The position numbers and the translations under genes were made by a program. The notes beneath the pieces were generated by a model, which had not been told where the DNA came from, made no database searches, and was given only the letters and a program-made list of their open reading frames with translations. From assembly GCF_000092225.1 (NCBI RefSeq), contig NC_014158.1, forward strand, positions 2,170,001 to 2,234,000: a stretch of DNA of 64,000 bases, in the 5' to 3' direction. Below are positions 29,566 to 38,582 of this stretch, in pieces. Source of the DNA: Tsukamurella paurometabola DSM 20162 (GTDB taxonomy: Bacteria; Actinomycetota; Actinomycetes; Mycobacteriales; Mycobacteriaceae). The first letter of the stretch is position 1. Each line of letters opens with the position of its first letter.

Positions 29566-30578
29566 TGTCCGCCCGAATCGCCGGCCTCGCCTCCTACCTC
29601 CCCGAGAAACGGGTCCCGGCGGAGTACTTCCGCGAGTTCGCCGACGCCGACAGCCGCACCCTGTCGGACAATCCGATGTTCGCGCCACCTGCGTTCCGGC
29701 ATCATGCAGCGCCGGGGGAGTCGAATGTGGACCTGATGTGCGCGGCGATCGGCAGGCTGCGCGAGCAGGTGGGCGGCAATGCCATCGACCACGTCGAGGT
29801 GATCTTCACCCACTCCCAGCTACCGGACCTGCCCGTTGTGGGCTGCGGCGGAGACGTCGCTCGCAGGCTCCGGATCACCCCGTCACTGGTCCTGGACCTG
29901 CACAACGGTGGCTGCGCCGCCTTCATACTCATGCTGCACCTGGCTCGCACGGTGTTCGCCGCCGGCGGCGCGCACAGCGCGTTGCTGCTCACCGCGACCA
30001 ACGCCGCCGGCACTGTGTTCACCCAGGACCGGGTCCGCGTACTGCCCCAGGCGGCGATTCCCGGAGACGGTTCCGCCGCCGCGCTGGTCACCGCAGACCC
30101 GGACGCCGGCGGTATCGCAGTGCGGGAGGTGGTGATCGCGCAGCACAGCGAATACGCGGGCGATATGACCGCCGCGATCGACCCCCCACGCAAGTACTGG
30201 GAGCCCGGCACCGGGCAATTGCACGTGGGTTTCACCGAATCCAAGATCGCCTCGGTGCTGGCCCGCGGCAACCGACTCGTGCCCGAGGTCACGCTCGCCG
30301 CCGCGGCAGCCTGCGGGCTGCACGGCCCGCAGGTGGGGCACCTCGTGACCAATCAGCCGAACCGCACTTTCCTGCGCAACTGGCGGGAAGCCCTGGAGCT
30401 GCCGCCGGACCGTCATCCGGACACGTTCGACGAATGCGGCAACCTGTTCGCGGTCGGCGTCCCGCACACCCTGGCGACGGCGTACGCAGACGGCCGGATC
30501 GCGAGCGGGGAGTCGGTGGTACTGGGCGCGTTCGCGCACGCCGGTGACTTCGCCGCCGGGGCGCTGCTCGAGACCTGA
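29565..30578 (+). CDS. KAS III (FabH)-like ketosynthase or acyltransferase
   Basis: A 337-residue thiolase-fold protein of the FabH family. The nucleophile is C117 in DLHNGGCAAF, and an Asn is kept in ECGNLFA (about N293). The catalytic His of FabH (PHQAN) is replaced by Asn in VTNQPN (about N263). This pattern is unlike normal fatty-acid KAS III and suggests acyl transfer or heterocondensation rather than decarboxylative initiation, as in secondary-metabolite FabH relatives. It closes the ThDP-SRPBCC-KAS III operon; its stop abuts that of the convergent esterase gene. Confidence 0.78.
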   Translation: MSARIAGLASYLPEKRVPAEYFREFADADSRTLSDNPMFAPPAFRHHAAPGESNVDLMCAAIGRLREQVGGNAIDHVEVIFTHSQLPDLPVVGCGGDVARRLRITPSLVLDLHNGGCAAFILMLHLARTVFAAGGAHSALLLTATNAAGTVFTQDRVRVLPQAAIPGDGSAAALVTADPDAGGIAVREVVIAQHSEYAGDMTAAIDPPRKYWEPGTGQLHVGFTESKIASVLARGNRLVPEVTLAAAAACGLHGPQVGHLVTNQPNRTFLRNWREALELPPDRHPDTFDECGNLFAVGVPHTLATAYADGRIASGESVVLGAFAHAGDFAAGALLET

Positions 30579-31820
30579 TCAGTCCCCGAGGCCCATTCGG
30601 GCGCCCAGCCAGTCCAGTTCGGCGGCGAGGCCGGGCGTCCACACGGCGAAGCTGTGCCCACCGGGCAGACGACGCTCGCGCACGTCCATACCCGACCGTG
30701 CCGCCGCCGACCGGATCTTCACCGAGGCCGCCTGCACCGCGGGATCGTCGGTGCCCACCACCACGACGCCCGCGGTATCGGGGTAGCGCTGCGTGGCCAT
30801 CCGCCGCAGGGGGCTGTTGCGCTCCAGGGCCGCGCGGTCACCGTCGAAGCCCTCGGCGAGGGTGCGAGCGGGCCCGCCCAGATCCGGTTCCGCATCCGCG
30901 GACAGCGCGAGGAAGCTGCGATAGACGTCGGGATAGCCGGTAGCGAGCTGCAAGGCGCATGTACCGCCGTAAGAGAAGCCGCCGACGGCCCACGCCGAAG
31001 GCTCCGTGGCCACCGGAAGGCTGCGCCGGATCCAGGCCGGGACATCGACGCCGAGGTAGCTCGCCGCCTTCGCACGCCGGGTATCCGAACACAGCGGATT
31101 GGCGAGCGGGCCACCGGTCGCATCGGGTACCACCACCACCGGCGCGACTCCGTTGTGCCGCTGCGCGTACGCGTCCATCGTTCGCGCGAGCTTGCCGCCG
31201 ACGAACCAGTCCCGCGGTCCGCCGGGCTGGCCGGCGAGCAGGACGAGCACGGGGAACCGGCCCCGCGCCGCCGAGAGGTACGCGGGTGGGAAGTAGACCA
31301 GCCCGGGCCGCGCGGCGAACTTCGAGGTGGTCGCCGGAATCGTCGCGTTCACGACCTTGCCGCGCGCAGGTTTGCTGCCGGCCTCCGGCGCGGGCACGGT
31401 GTCCGGATACTCCACCGGCATCAGGTCCTCGACCACCGGGTAGGCCGAATACACGATGTTGATCTCTGCGGCGGCCATCGCGAACACCGCGATCAGCGCT
31501 GTGCCACTGGCCGCAGCCGTTCTCCAGCTGCGCCGATCGGCGACGTGCACGACCGCCAACAGAACTCCGGTCAGCGCGACGGCGACCCACAAGAGCACCG
31601 CGGGATCCAGGCGGTCGGGGAACGGCCGCCACACGTACTCCACGAGGAAATCCAGTACCGCTGTCAGGCCGACCCCGCCGAGCACGCAGAGCGCGACCGT
31701 GCGGGCCGGCCGGCGCCGCGGCAGACGCACAAGCAGCGCTGCCAGACCGAGCGCGCCCGCCAGTGCGAGCACGACCGGGAGCATGCCCGCGGTCAGCGGA
31801 ACGTCCAGCATCGGCGTCAC
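30579..31820 (-). CDS. Membrane-anchored esterase, alpha/beta hydrolase (antigen 85-like fold)
   Basis: A 413-residue protein with four N-terminal membrane segments (about 10-30, 42-62, 74-92 and 103-122) followed by an exported alpha/beta hydrolase domain. The nucleophile elbow is GGFSYGG, and the catalytic His is probably in LPGGHSFAVW, with an Asp in the ADAEPD or VVGTDDP region. The layout resembles mycobacterial membrane esterases related to the antigen 85/esterase D fold. The GTG start has GAAGG upstream. A mycolyl or cell-wall ester substrate is possible but not shown. Confidence 0.78.
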   Translation of the reverse strand: MTPMLDVPLTAGMLPVVLALAGALGLAALLVRLPRRRPARTVALCVLGGVGLTAVLDFLVEYVWRPFPDRLDPAVLLWVAVALTGVLLAVVHVADRRSWRTAAASGTALIAVFAMAAAEINIVYSAYPVVEDLMPVEYPDTVPAPEAGSKPARGKVVNATIPATTSKFAARPGLVYFPPAYLSAARGRFPVLVLLAGQPGGPRDWFVGGKLARTMDAYAQRHNGVAPVVVVPDATGGPLANPLCSDTRRAKAASYLGVDVPAWIRRSLPVATEPSAWAVGGFSYGGTCALQLATGYPDVYRSFLALSADAEPDLGGPARTLAEGFDGDRAALERNSPLRRMATQRYPDTAGVVVVGTDDPAVQAASVKIRSAAARSGMDVRERRLPGGHSFAVWTPGLAAELDWLGARMGLGD

Positions 31821-31908
31821 GAGTGGTCACCTTCGAAGAAGCGTCGTCGTTCCTTCATTCTGCCCTGCCCGCGTACCCGCGTGTCTTCCCCCGCCTGGGG
31901 GTGGGTCC

Positions 31909-32250
31909 CTACCCGGACGGCGGGGGAGTACTGCCCAGTGACTTGCGGATCTCGTCGAGCTTCGCCTTCGCAGCCTTCTCTCGCTCGGCGAAGGCGCGTT
32001 CGGCGTTATCGCCTGCGGCGGAGCCGTGGGAGAGCTCCTGGAAACCGAGCGCGGTGGCGGTGCGCCGCTCGATGCTCTCGCGGACGTGATCGAACGTCGG
32101 CACCCCGGCGTCGGTGTAGCCGCTGACATCGGCCCCGGTGGGGGTCGGATCCACGATCTCGGCTTCGATCGGCACGTCGACGGGGACCTCGGCGGTCGCC
32201 GGTGCGGTCGGCTCGGACGCCGGGGGCTGTGCATCGCCGGAAGTGGTCAT
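31909..32250 (-). CDS. Hypothetical acidic protein
   Basis: A 113-residue hydrophilic protein. Residues 1-55 are Pro/Thr/Ala-rich and probably disordered, and residues about 60-105 are helical and charged (ERRTATALGFQELSHGSAAGDNAERAF shortened; AEREKAAKAKLDEIRKSLG). No signal peptide or membrane segment. The ATG at 32250 is supported by a TACGCT box 6 bases upstream. No family recognised. Confidence 0.6.
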   Translation of the reverse strand: MTTSGDAQPPASEPTAPATAEVPVDVPIEAEIVDPTPTGADVSGYTDAGVPTFDHVRESIERRTATALGFQELSHGSAAGDNAERAFAEREKAAKAKLDEIRKSLGSTPPPSG

Positions 32251-32256
32251 GCTTCC

Positions 32257-32262
32257 AGCGTA
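32257..32262 (-). promoter_or_regulatory. -10 box TACGCT, predicted leaderless start
   Basis: 6 bases before the ATG at 32250 on the minus strand. Confidence 0.4.
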
Positions 32263-32333
32263 GCCACATGCCGCGGTGATCGGCGGGGGCACAGATCAGC
32301 GCTCCGGTCCCGCGGATGCGCCGGTGGCGCAGG

Positions 32334-34844
32334 TCAGGAAGCGGGCTCCGGAGACCAGGTCCGGAGCGCCGCGAAATCAATGGCGGGGCTCCACAGGAAC
32401 CCCTGCCCGACCCGGGCACCGGCGGCGGCCAGGGCCCGAGCCTCCTCCACCCGTTCGATACCTTCGGCGATCACATCGAGGTTCAGGGCTCGCGCCATGG
32501 CGATCGCCGCCGTGAGCATCGCCTCCAATTGGGGATCGTCGTGCGTGGTGGAGGCCGTGACGACCGATCGATCGATCTTCACCAACGCGAGGTCGAGGTC
32601 TTTGAGTTGAGCCATGCTGGACCAGCCCGTACCGAAGTCGTCGAGCGCGATGCGCGGGCCGAGCTCGGACAACCGCCGGGTGGCCGCCAGGATGTGCGGC
32701 TCGGGCACGACACGCTCGTTGATTTCGAGGATCAGTCGCGCGGGATCGAGGGCGGTCACGTCGAGCGTCCGGCCCAGTGTGGCGGGGAGGTAGGGAACCA
32801 GTAGGTCCTCCGAGGCGAGGTTCACCGACACCCACCCCAATTCCGGAGCGGAGGCGAAATCCGCGCACGCACGGTGCAGGACGAGGGCGGCCAATGAGGT
32901 CATCAGTCCAAGGGTCTCGAGGTGCGGTAGAAACTCCCCGGGGCTGAGCTCGATGCCATTGGGACCGGCGATCCGGGTCAGCGCCTCGGCACCCACCATC
33001 TCACCGGTGGTGAAGTCCACCACCGGCTGGTATCGGACCACGATGTCGCCGGAGTCGATCTTGGCGCGGATGTGCGTCGCGAGATCGACCCGCTCCTGCT
33101 GGCTGGCGCGCAACGTCGAGCTGTGCCGGACCACACGGTTGCGTCCCGACCGTTTGGCGTGCAGGAGTGCCAGATCGCCGTCGATCAGCAACTGGCCGAT
33201 GTCGTCCTGTGCGGTGGATTCGACCAGCCCGATCGAGCAGGTCACTGTCAGTGAAATCCCATCCACTTCCATCGGGCGGGCCAGCGCGAGGCGGACGCGC
33301 TCGGTCCAAGCGAGCACATCGTCGTTCGGCAACACGCGGGGCCGCAGCGCGATGAACTCGTCGCCGCCGAGGCGCCCGACCAGATCGTCCGGGGCACATG
33401 CCGCGATCAGTCGCTGCGCCGCGACGCGCAGCACCAGATCGCCCACTTTATGGCCGAGCGAGTCGTTGATGCGCTTGAAGGAGTCGAGGTCGACCCACAG
33501 TACGGCCAACTCGGCGCCGTCGGCACGGCGCTCTTCGACCACGCGCGTGGCGCGTTCGACGAAAGTGGTCCGTCCCAGCAGTTCGGTCAGGTCATCGTGA
33601 TCGGCGCGCCACTGCAGCCGGTGCGTCAGCTCGCGGATCTCGCGCTCGTGCGTATGCCGCTCGGTGATATCGGAATGGGTACCGATGATGCGCGTGGGCC
33701 GTCCATCGTCGTCCCATTCCATCGCCCGGCCGCGGTCGTAGATCCACCGCCATTCACCGCTCTTGGTCAGCAGCCGGAGCTCGAGTTTGTACTCGGTGGC
33801 CTCGCCGCGCGCGACCCGGTGCACGGCCTCCCAGCATCGTTCGAAATCGTCCGGATGCACCAGCGCGGCCCAGGCTTCGACGGAGTCCTCGATCTCGTCG
33901 TCCTCGTACCCGAGCATCTGCTTCCACTGCCGGGAGTAGAAGATGCGGTCCGACAACGGATCCCAGTCCCAGATGCCGTCGCCGGCACCGTCGATCGCGA
34001 ATTGCCAACGGGCCTCGCTGCGCCGCAGGCGCTCCTCATCGCTACGGCTCGCCGTGACGTCCCGGGAGATGCCGATCAACCCGATCACATTCCCGTCGGC
34101 GTCCCGGTGGGCGGACTTGTTCGACAGATACGTGCGCTTGACGCCGTCCACTACCGGGTATTCCTCGACCTCACGGCCGACGCCGGTCTCCATGATCCGC
34201 CGGTCCGTCGCCATCAACGTCTCGGCGAGAGGGCCGGGAAAGAGCACGGTGTCGTCCTTGCCGACCGCGTCCTCCGGTGCGACGCCGGAGAGCTTGGCGA
34301 CCGCGGCATTGATGTACTGGTAGCGGCCCGCCCGGTCTTTGATGTAGACCAGGTCGGGTGCCGCATCGATCACGGCCTGGAGCAGGTCCGCCGTCCGCTG
34401 CGACGACGTCTTCGTCTCCTCGACCCGCTCCTGCAGGCGCGCTGCCGCCTCCCGCTTCGCCCGGTCGGAAGCGACCCGCTCGGAGATGTCGCGACTGAGG
34501 CCCACGATGTAGCGCTGGTCGCCGATCAGATGGCTGGACAAGAGTGCCTCGACCGGGAAGGTGCTGCCGTCCTTGCGCCGATGCATCGCCGGCACCAGGA
34601 CGGTCCGCCCGGCGAAAGCCTCGGCCCACCCGATGCGTGCCGCCTCCGCGGTCATCTGGACGATGTCGAGCGCATTCATCTGCAACAACTCTTCGCGGCT
34701 GTACCCCGTGCTCACACAGGTCTGCGGGTTCACCGCCACCAGCCGGCCCTCGACGTCATGGATGTAGAAGCTGTCGTGCGAGCGCTCGATGAACGTGCGA
34801 TAGAGATCGTCGGTGAGGAGGGCCGCGAGCCCATCGTGGTTCAT
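32334..34844 (-). CDS. PAS-PAS-PAS-GGDEF-EAL c-di-GMP signalling protein
   Basis: An 836-residue soluble protein with three PAS domains (about residues 12-125, 150-270 and 285-405), a GGDEF domain with intact GGDEF (in VGRLGGDEF) and an EAL domain with intact AEALTR, LEINER, DDFGTGWSS, KIDRSVV and AEGIE motifs. Both diguanylate cyclase and phosphodiesterase activity are possible. The RxxD inhibition site that normally precedes GGDEF is missing. No membrane segment, so sensing is cytoplasmic; a flavin or haem in a PAS domain is possible but not evident. Its ATG overlaps the upstream oxidoreductase stop by four bases. Confidence 0.9.
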   Translation of the reverse strand: MNHDGLAALLTDDLYRTFIERSHDSFYIHDVEGRLVAVNPQTCVSTGYSREELLQMNALDIVQMTAEAARIGWAEAFAGRTVLVPAMHRRKDGSTFPVEALLSSHLIGDQRYIVGLSRDISERVASDRAKREAAARLQERVEETKTSSQRTADLLQAVIDAAPDLVYIKDRAGRYQYINAAVAKLSGVAPEDAVGKDDTVLFPGPLAETLMATDRRIMETGVGREVEEYPVVDGVKRTYLSNKSAHRDADGNVIGLIGISRDVTASRSDEERLRRSEARWQFAIDGAGDGIWDWDPLSDRIFYSRQWKQMLGYEDDEIEDSVEAWAALVHPDDFERCWEAVHRVARGEATEYKLELRLLTKSGEWRWIYDRGRAMEWDDDGRPTRIIGTHSDITERHTHEREIRELTHRLQWRADHDDLTELLGRTTFVERATRVVEERRADGAELAVLWVDLDSFKRINDSLGHKVGDLVLRVAAQRLIAACAPDDLVGRLGGDEFIALRPRVLPNDDVLAWTERVRLALARPMEVDGISLTVTCSIGLVESTAQDDIGQLLIDGDLALLHAKRSGRNRVVRHSSTLRASQQERVDLATHIRAKIDSGDIVVRYQPVVDFTTGEMVGAEALTRIAGPNGIELSPGEFLPHLETLGLMTSLAALVLHRACADFASAPELGWVSVNLASEDLLVPYLPATLGRTLDVTALDPARLILEINERVVPEPHILAATRRLSELGPRIALDDFGTGWSSMAQLKDLDLALVKIDRSVVTASTTHDDPQLEAMLTAAIAMARALNLDVIAEGIERVEEARALAAAGARVGQGFLWSPAIDFAALRTWSPEPAS

Positions 34845-35725
34845 CGACCGGTCGCCCTCGCCGCGTCCTGGATCCGCCCGATCAGCTGCTGGAGGACGAG
34901 GCCACGCGCAACGCCGAGCGGATGGTCGACCCCGGTGGAGATCGATTCCAAGAATTCGTCGAGAAGCACGCCGAAACAGGCGACGGCCGATGTGTCCCGG
35001 CTCTCGAGCACCGCGACGCCCGCCCCCGAGTGCGCAGCCACCCGCATCACCGTGGGGATCGCCGGGGTCCGCAAGGACAGCGATACCGTCGAGGCCGCGC
35101 CGTTGCGGTGTTCCAGCTGGATCGTCCACGTGTCGCTGGGCTCGTCGTACCGCGCCGCGGCAACGGATTCGACGGCACCGGCCACAGCGTCGACCAGATC
35201 GAGGATATGCGGGCCCACGTCGAACAGGGCACCTTGTTCCTGACGCCACGCGGACGCGGCGAATCTCCCCGCGAGCGCCGCACCGGAGAGCCACTGCGCT
35301 TCGACCGCGACCGCGTCCAGGGCCGCGGCGCGCGCCACGAAATCCCGGGTCTCCGGGGCGAACCGACGAGTGAACGCGACGATCGAACGTACATCCGCCG
35401 CCGTCACGGCTGCGGCCAGTTCTTCGGCACCGGCCACGTCGAGTGCGATCGGCTTGTCCAGGACGACGTGCTTGCCCGCCTGGGCGGCCCGGACGGCGAG
35501 CGGTGCCTGCACGTTCGGCGGAACCGCGAAGGCCACCGCGTCGACGGCGGCGAACAGTGCGTCGACGGAGTCGAAGGACTGGGGGAACAGTGCGGCTGCG
35601 GCTTCCGGGTTGCGTGCCCAGCCACCGACGAAGTCGATGCCCGGATGCGCCGCGAGCGCGGGGGCATGGGTCTCCTGGGCCCACGGGCCCGCTCCGACCA
35701 GACCCACCCGCAGCGATGCGCTCAA
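34841..35725 (-). CDS. Gfo/Idh/MocA-family oxidoreductase
   Basis: A 294-residue NAD(P)-dependent oxidoreductase with the Rossmann motif VGLVGAGPWAQETHAPAL, the conserved HVVLDKPIAL (catalytic EKP-type motif, here DKP) and FDVGPHILDLVDAV. The TTG start at 35725 has a good ribosome binding site (AAGGAGT), and the stop of the permease gene lies four bases upstream. The substrate is probably a sugar, inositol or related polyol, not assignable. It is coupled to the c-di-GMP protein downstream. Confidence 0.82.
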   Translation of the reverse strand: MSASLRVGLVGAGPWAQETHAPALAAHPGIDFVGGWARNPEAAAALFPQSFDSVDALFAAVDAVAFAVPPNVQAPLAVRAAQAGKHVVLDKPIALDVAGAEELAAAVTAADVRSIVAFTRRFAPETRDFVARAAALDAVAVEAQWLSGAALAGRFAASAWRQEQGALFDVGPHILDLVDAVAGAVESVAAARYDEPSDTWTIQLEHRNGAASTVSLSLRTPAIPTVMRVAAHSGAGVAVLESRDTSAVACFGVLLDEFLESISTGVDHPLGVARGLVLQQLIGRIQDAARATGR

Positions 35726-35729
35726 CTTC

Positions 35730-37187
35730 TTACTCCTTCTCGGCCGCGGCCTCACGGGCAAGCACCGAATGACGCCGTCCATATAGAAGATAGATGGCGA
35801 GACCCAGAAGGAACCAGACGAGGAACCGCAACCAGGTGGCGATGGCCAGATTCGTCATCAGGGCGACACACGCCAGACCCGAGAGGATCGGGATGACCGG
35901 CGAGAACGGGACGCGGAACGGCCGCTTCAGATCGGGCTTCGTGCGGCGCAGCACGGGTACCGCGAGAGAAACCAGAAGGAAGGCGAACAAGGCGCCGATG
36001 CTGACCATCTCGGACAGCTTCTCGATCGGCACGAAACCGCCCAGCAGCGCGCACACGATCACCACGAGCACGGTGAAGCGCACGGGGGTGCCGTGCTTCG
36101 GCGAGACTCTGGCCACCGCCGGTGGGATCAGTCCGTCGCGGCCCATGGCGTACCCGATCCGGCCCATGGTGACCAGTTCGACCAGGATCACCGAGGTGAG
36201 CCCGGCCACGGCCGCCACGGCGACGAGATCTCCGGCCCACCCTGCGCCCACGAATTCGAAGGCCTTCGACAGGGGCGCGCTCTCATCGATGTCGGTGTAC
36301 TTGACCATGCCGGTGAGCACCAGGGACACCAGCACATACAGCAGGGTGCAGGCCAGCAGGGTGCCGATCAGGGCGCGCGGCATATCGCGTTCGGGTCGCT
36401 TGGACTCCTCACCGAGGTTGGCGACCGCCTCGAATCCGGTGTAGGCGAAGAAGACCACCGCCGCGGCGGTGAGAATCCCCGCCATCCCGTAATGCGACGG
36501 TGCGCCGCCGAGCACGGTCTCGATCAACGGGCGGTCGAGCGCGCTGCCCCCGGCCGCCGCAGGTACCGATTCGGGGATGAACGGGACCAAGTTCGACCGG
36601 GTGACGAAGAACGCCCCCACGATCACCACGAACACCGAGATCCCGACCTTCACCAGGACCAGTCCATTGGTCACCCGGGCAGATTCACGGATCCCGAAGG
36701 CGGCGACCAGCCCGAGCACCAGGATGATCGCGATTGCGCCCACGTTCACCGGTGCCTCCTCGGTGAACAGGCTGGGCGGAAGCCCGAACAGATCGGCGAG
36801 ATACCCCGACCAACTGCGGGAGACGACCGCCGCACCGAGTCCGAACTCCAGGAGGAGGTCCCAACCGATGATCCAGGCGAACACTTCGCCGATGGTGGCG
36901 TAGGCGTAGGTGTACGCGCTGCCCGCCGTCGGGACCGCGGAGGCGAGCTCGGCGTAGCAGAGGGCGGCGAACAGGCTCACGACGCCCGCGACCACGAACG
37001 AGACCGCGATACCGGGCCCGGCGTTCACCTTGGCTTGGATGCCGGTCAGGGTGAAGATGCCGGTCCCGATCACGATTCCGACGCCGAACCCGACCAGGTC
37101 GATGAGCCCGAGGTCGCGTCGTAGGCCGCCCTCCGCCGCGCCGTCCGCCTTGATCCGGGCAATCGGTTTGGTCCGCAACAGGTCCAT
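35730..37187 (-). CDS. APC-family amino acid permease (CAT type)
   Basis: A 485-residue transporter with about 12-13 membrane segments. The motif GFGVGIVIGTGIFTLTGIQA at the start of the first segment and YAELASAVPTAGSAYTYAYA are diagnostic of the APC superfamily, cationic amino acid transporter branch. A TAGGGT -10 box is 8 bases before the ATG. The gene heads a three-gene operon with an oxidoreductase and a PAS-GGDEF-EAL protein, so c-di-GMP output may be tied to uptake of an amino acid. Confidence 0.9.
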   Translation of the reverse strand: MDLLRTKPIARIKADGAAEGGLRRDLGLIDLVGFGVGIVIGTGIFTLTGIQAKVNAGPGIAVSFVVAGVVSLFAALCYAELASAVPTAGSAYTYAYATIGEVFAWIIGWDLLLEFGLGAAVVSRSWSGYLADLFGLPPSLFTEEAPVNVGAIAIILVLGLVAAFGIRESARVTNGLVLVKVGISVFVVIVGAFFVTRSNLVPFIPESVPAAAGGSALDRPLIETVLGGAPSHYGMAGILTAAAVVFFAYTGFEAVANLGEESKRPERDMPRALIGTLLACTLLYVLVSLVLTGMVKYTDIDESAPLSKAFEFVGAGWAGDLVAVAAVAGLTSVILVELVTMGRIGYAMGRDGLIPPAVARVSPKHGTPVRFTVLVVIVCALLGGFVPIEKLSEMVSIGALFAFLLVSLAVPVLRRTKPDLKRPFRVPFSPVIPILSGLACVALMTNLAIATWLRFLVWFLLGLAIYLLYGRRHSVLAREAAAEKE

Positions 37188-37195
37188 TCCGCGGG

Positions 37196-37201
37196 ACCCT
37201 A
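37196..37201 (-). promoter_or_regulatory. -10 box TAGGGT, predicted leaderless start of permease operon
   Basis: 8 bases before the ATG at 37187 on the minus strand. Confidence 0.4.
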
Positions 37202-37260
37202 CTCGCGCCCCGGGACGCGTGCAGAGCTATCGACTGACACGTTCGCGGGGCGCAGCCCGG

Positions 37261-38568
37261 TCAACTCCGGACCAGAGCGGCGGTCTTCGCCTCGTCGATG
37301 AACCGCTGCACGTCGTCCTCGGTCTTGAGATCGAGGATCGGATCGGGAACCGAGAGCAGGTTGAACAGCGCGGCGCCCACGGCGTCGTCGGCGGTCGCGC
37401 CGGCGAACAGCGGGCCGGCGGCGAAGGCGTAGTCCGGGTCACCCAGGAACAGCCGGGTCACCTCGGCGGCGGCGTGGCCGCGCTCCTCCCAGTGTCGGTC
37501 GAACTGGTCGCGGATCCAGTCCGGGGTGAAGGCGGTGAAGTTCGGTCCGCGGTCGTCGATCGCCTTGACCAGCGCGGCCACCTGGATCAAGCCGGTCTGC
37601 GCGCCCTGCCCCGCGATCGGGTCGAACGCGATCGAGGTGTCACCGAGCGACGCCACGGGATGGCCGCTGCGGGTGAAGCCGACGCCCTGGCGCACCGTGG
37701 GCGTCACCGCGCCCCGCAGCCACGGGTGGCGGTCCTCCTCGATCACGCGGAGCTTCTCGATATCGGGGAGGTCGTCGGGGAAGTAATCACGGTAGATACC
37801 GACGACCACCTCGAGGGCACTCTGCGGATCGGTGACCTCGTTGAATCGCTCGACCCAGGCGCCCCCGGGCTTGGCGAACCCCAGGACGCTCCAGGTGGCG
37901 CCGGCGTCCTTGTGCCAGTACGGACCGATCCAGATCTCGCCGTGGTCGGTATGCAGGTTGAACACATTGTGTGCGCCTGCGCCGTGACCACGGGCGGTGA
38001 ACACGTCGTCGCCGTGACCGAGCCCGGCGAACGCCGCCGCCAGCAACTGTCGCTGCGGTGCGCGGTAGACGGTACGGGCCTCGTCGACGGGAAACAGACC
38101 CGAAAGACCGCCCTTTCCGGTGGAGACCAAGGTCAGGTCGTGTTGGCCGGCGATGGTGTCGAGGCTCTCGGGAGACACGGTGTCCACGATGAACCGGCCA
38201 CCGGCCTGTTCGAACAGCCGGATCCGGTCGTAGGCGCGCAGCCGCACATCGATACCGGCCGCCGTGTACGCGAAGTCGGGATCGAAGGCGAGCACCTGCT
38301 CCAGTGCACCCGGCTCGCCGGTCTGCAGGCGGGTGTTCATCCCCGTGGATACGGGGGCCTGCGGGTACAGCTCGGGGACCAGCGTGTGGTCGACGTCGCG
38401 GGAGTGCCCGAAGAGCACCGCGGTGCCCGTTGCCGGGACGTCGTCGCGGAGTTGCTCAGCGGTCCGTTCGCTGTACAGGTCCACCTGATGGCCGCGCTGA
38501 GCGAGGACGAGAGCGGCGGTGGCACCCACCACTCCCGCGCCGATGATGGCGATGCGTGTCTGCGTCAT
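37261..38568 (-). CDS. Styrene/indole monooxygenase-like FAD enzyme (StyA-like)
   Basis: A 435-residue FAD-dependent monooxygenase with the dinucleotide motif RIAIIGAGVVGATAALVLA and a downstream FDPIAGQGAQTGLIQVAALV segment (second FAD motif). The overall pattern (GRFIVD, HLIDxK-like VSTGKGGLSGLFPVD) fits the StyA/indole monooxygenase group, which use FADH2 from a separate reductase to epoxidise styrene or indole. No StyB-type reductase gene is in this window. The ATG at 38568 has AAAGGT upstream and follows the acyl-CoA dehydrogenase-like gene by 14 bases, so the two are co-expressed. Confidence 0.8.
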   Translation of the reverse strand: MTQTRIAIIGAGVVGATAALVLAQRGHQVDLYSERTAEQLRDDVPATGTAVLFGHSRDVDHTLVPELYPQAPVSTGMNTRLQTGEPGALEQVLAFDPDFAYTAAGIDVRLRAYDRIRLFEQAGGRFIVDTVSPESLDTIAGQHDLTLVSTGKGGLSGLFPVDEARTVYRAPQRQLLAAAFAGLGHGDDVFTARGHGAGAHNVFNLHTDHGEIWIGPYWHKDAGATWSVLGFAKPGGAWVERFNEVTDPQSALEVVVGIYRDYFPDDLPDIEKLRVIEEDRHPWLRGAVTPTVRQGVGFTRSGHPVASLGDTSIAFDPIAGQGAQTGLIQVAALVKAIDDRGPNFTAFTPDWIRDQFDRHWEERGHAAAEVTRLFLGDPDYAFAAGPLFAGATADDAVGAALFNLLSVPDPILDLKTEDDVQRFIDEAKTAALVRS

Positions 38569-38582
38569 GGTCGTACCTTTCG

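Noticed and set aside
32334-35684. A 1116-codon frame for the c-di-GMP protein
   Set aside because: Codons upstream of 34844 lie inside the oxidoreductase gene in another frame and show Arg/Gly-rich shadow composition. The ATG overlap at 34844 is the natural start.
37202-37260. A GCGCCCC/GGGGCGC stem as terminator after the StyA-like gene
   Set aside because: The loop would be over 30 bases with no T-tract, so it is weak in this GC-rich DNA.
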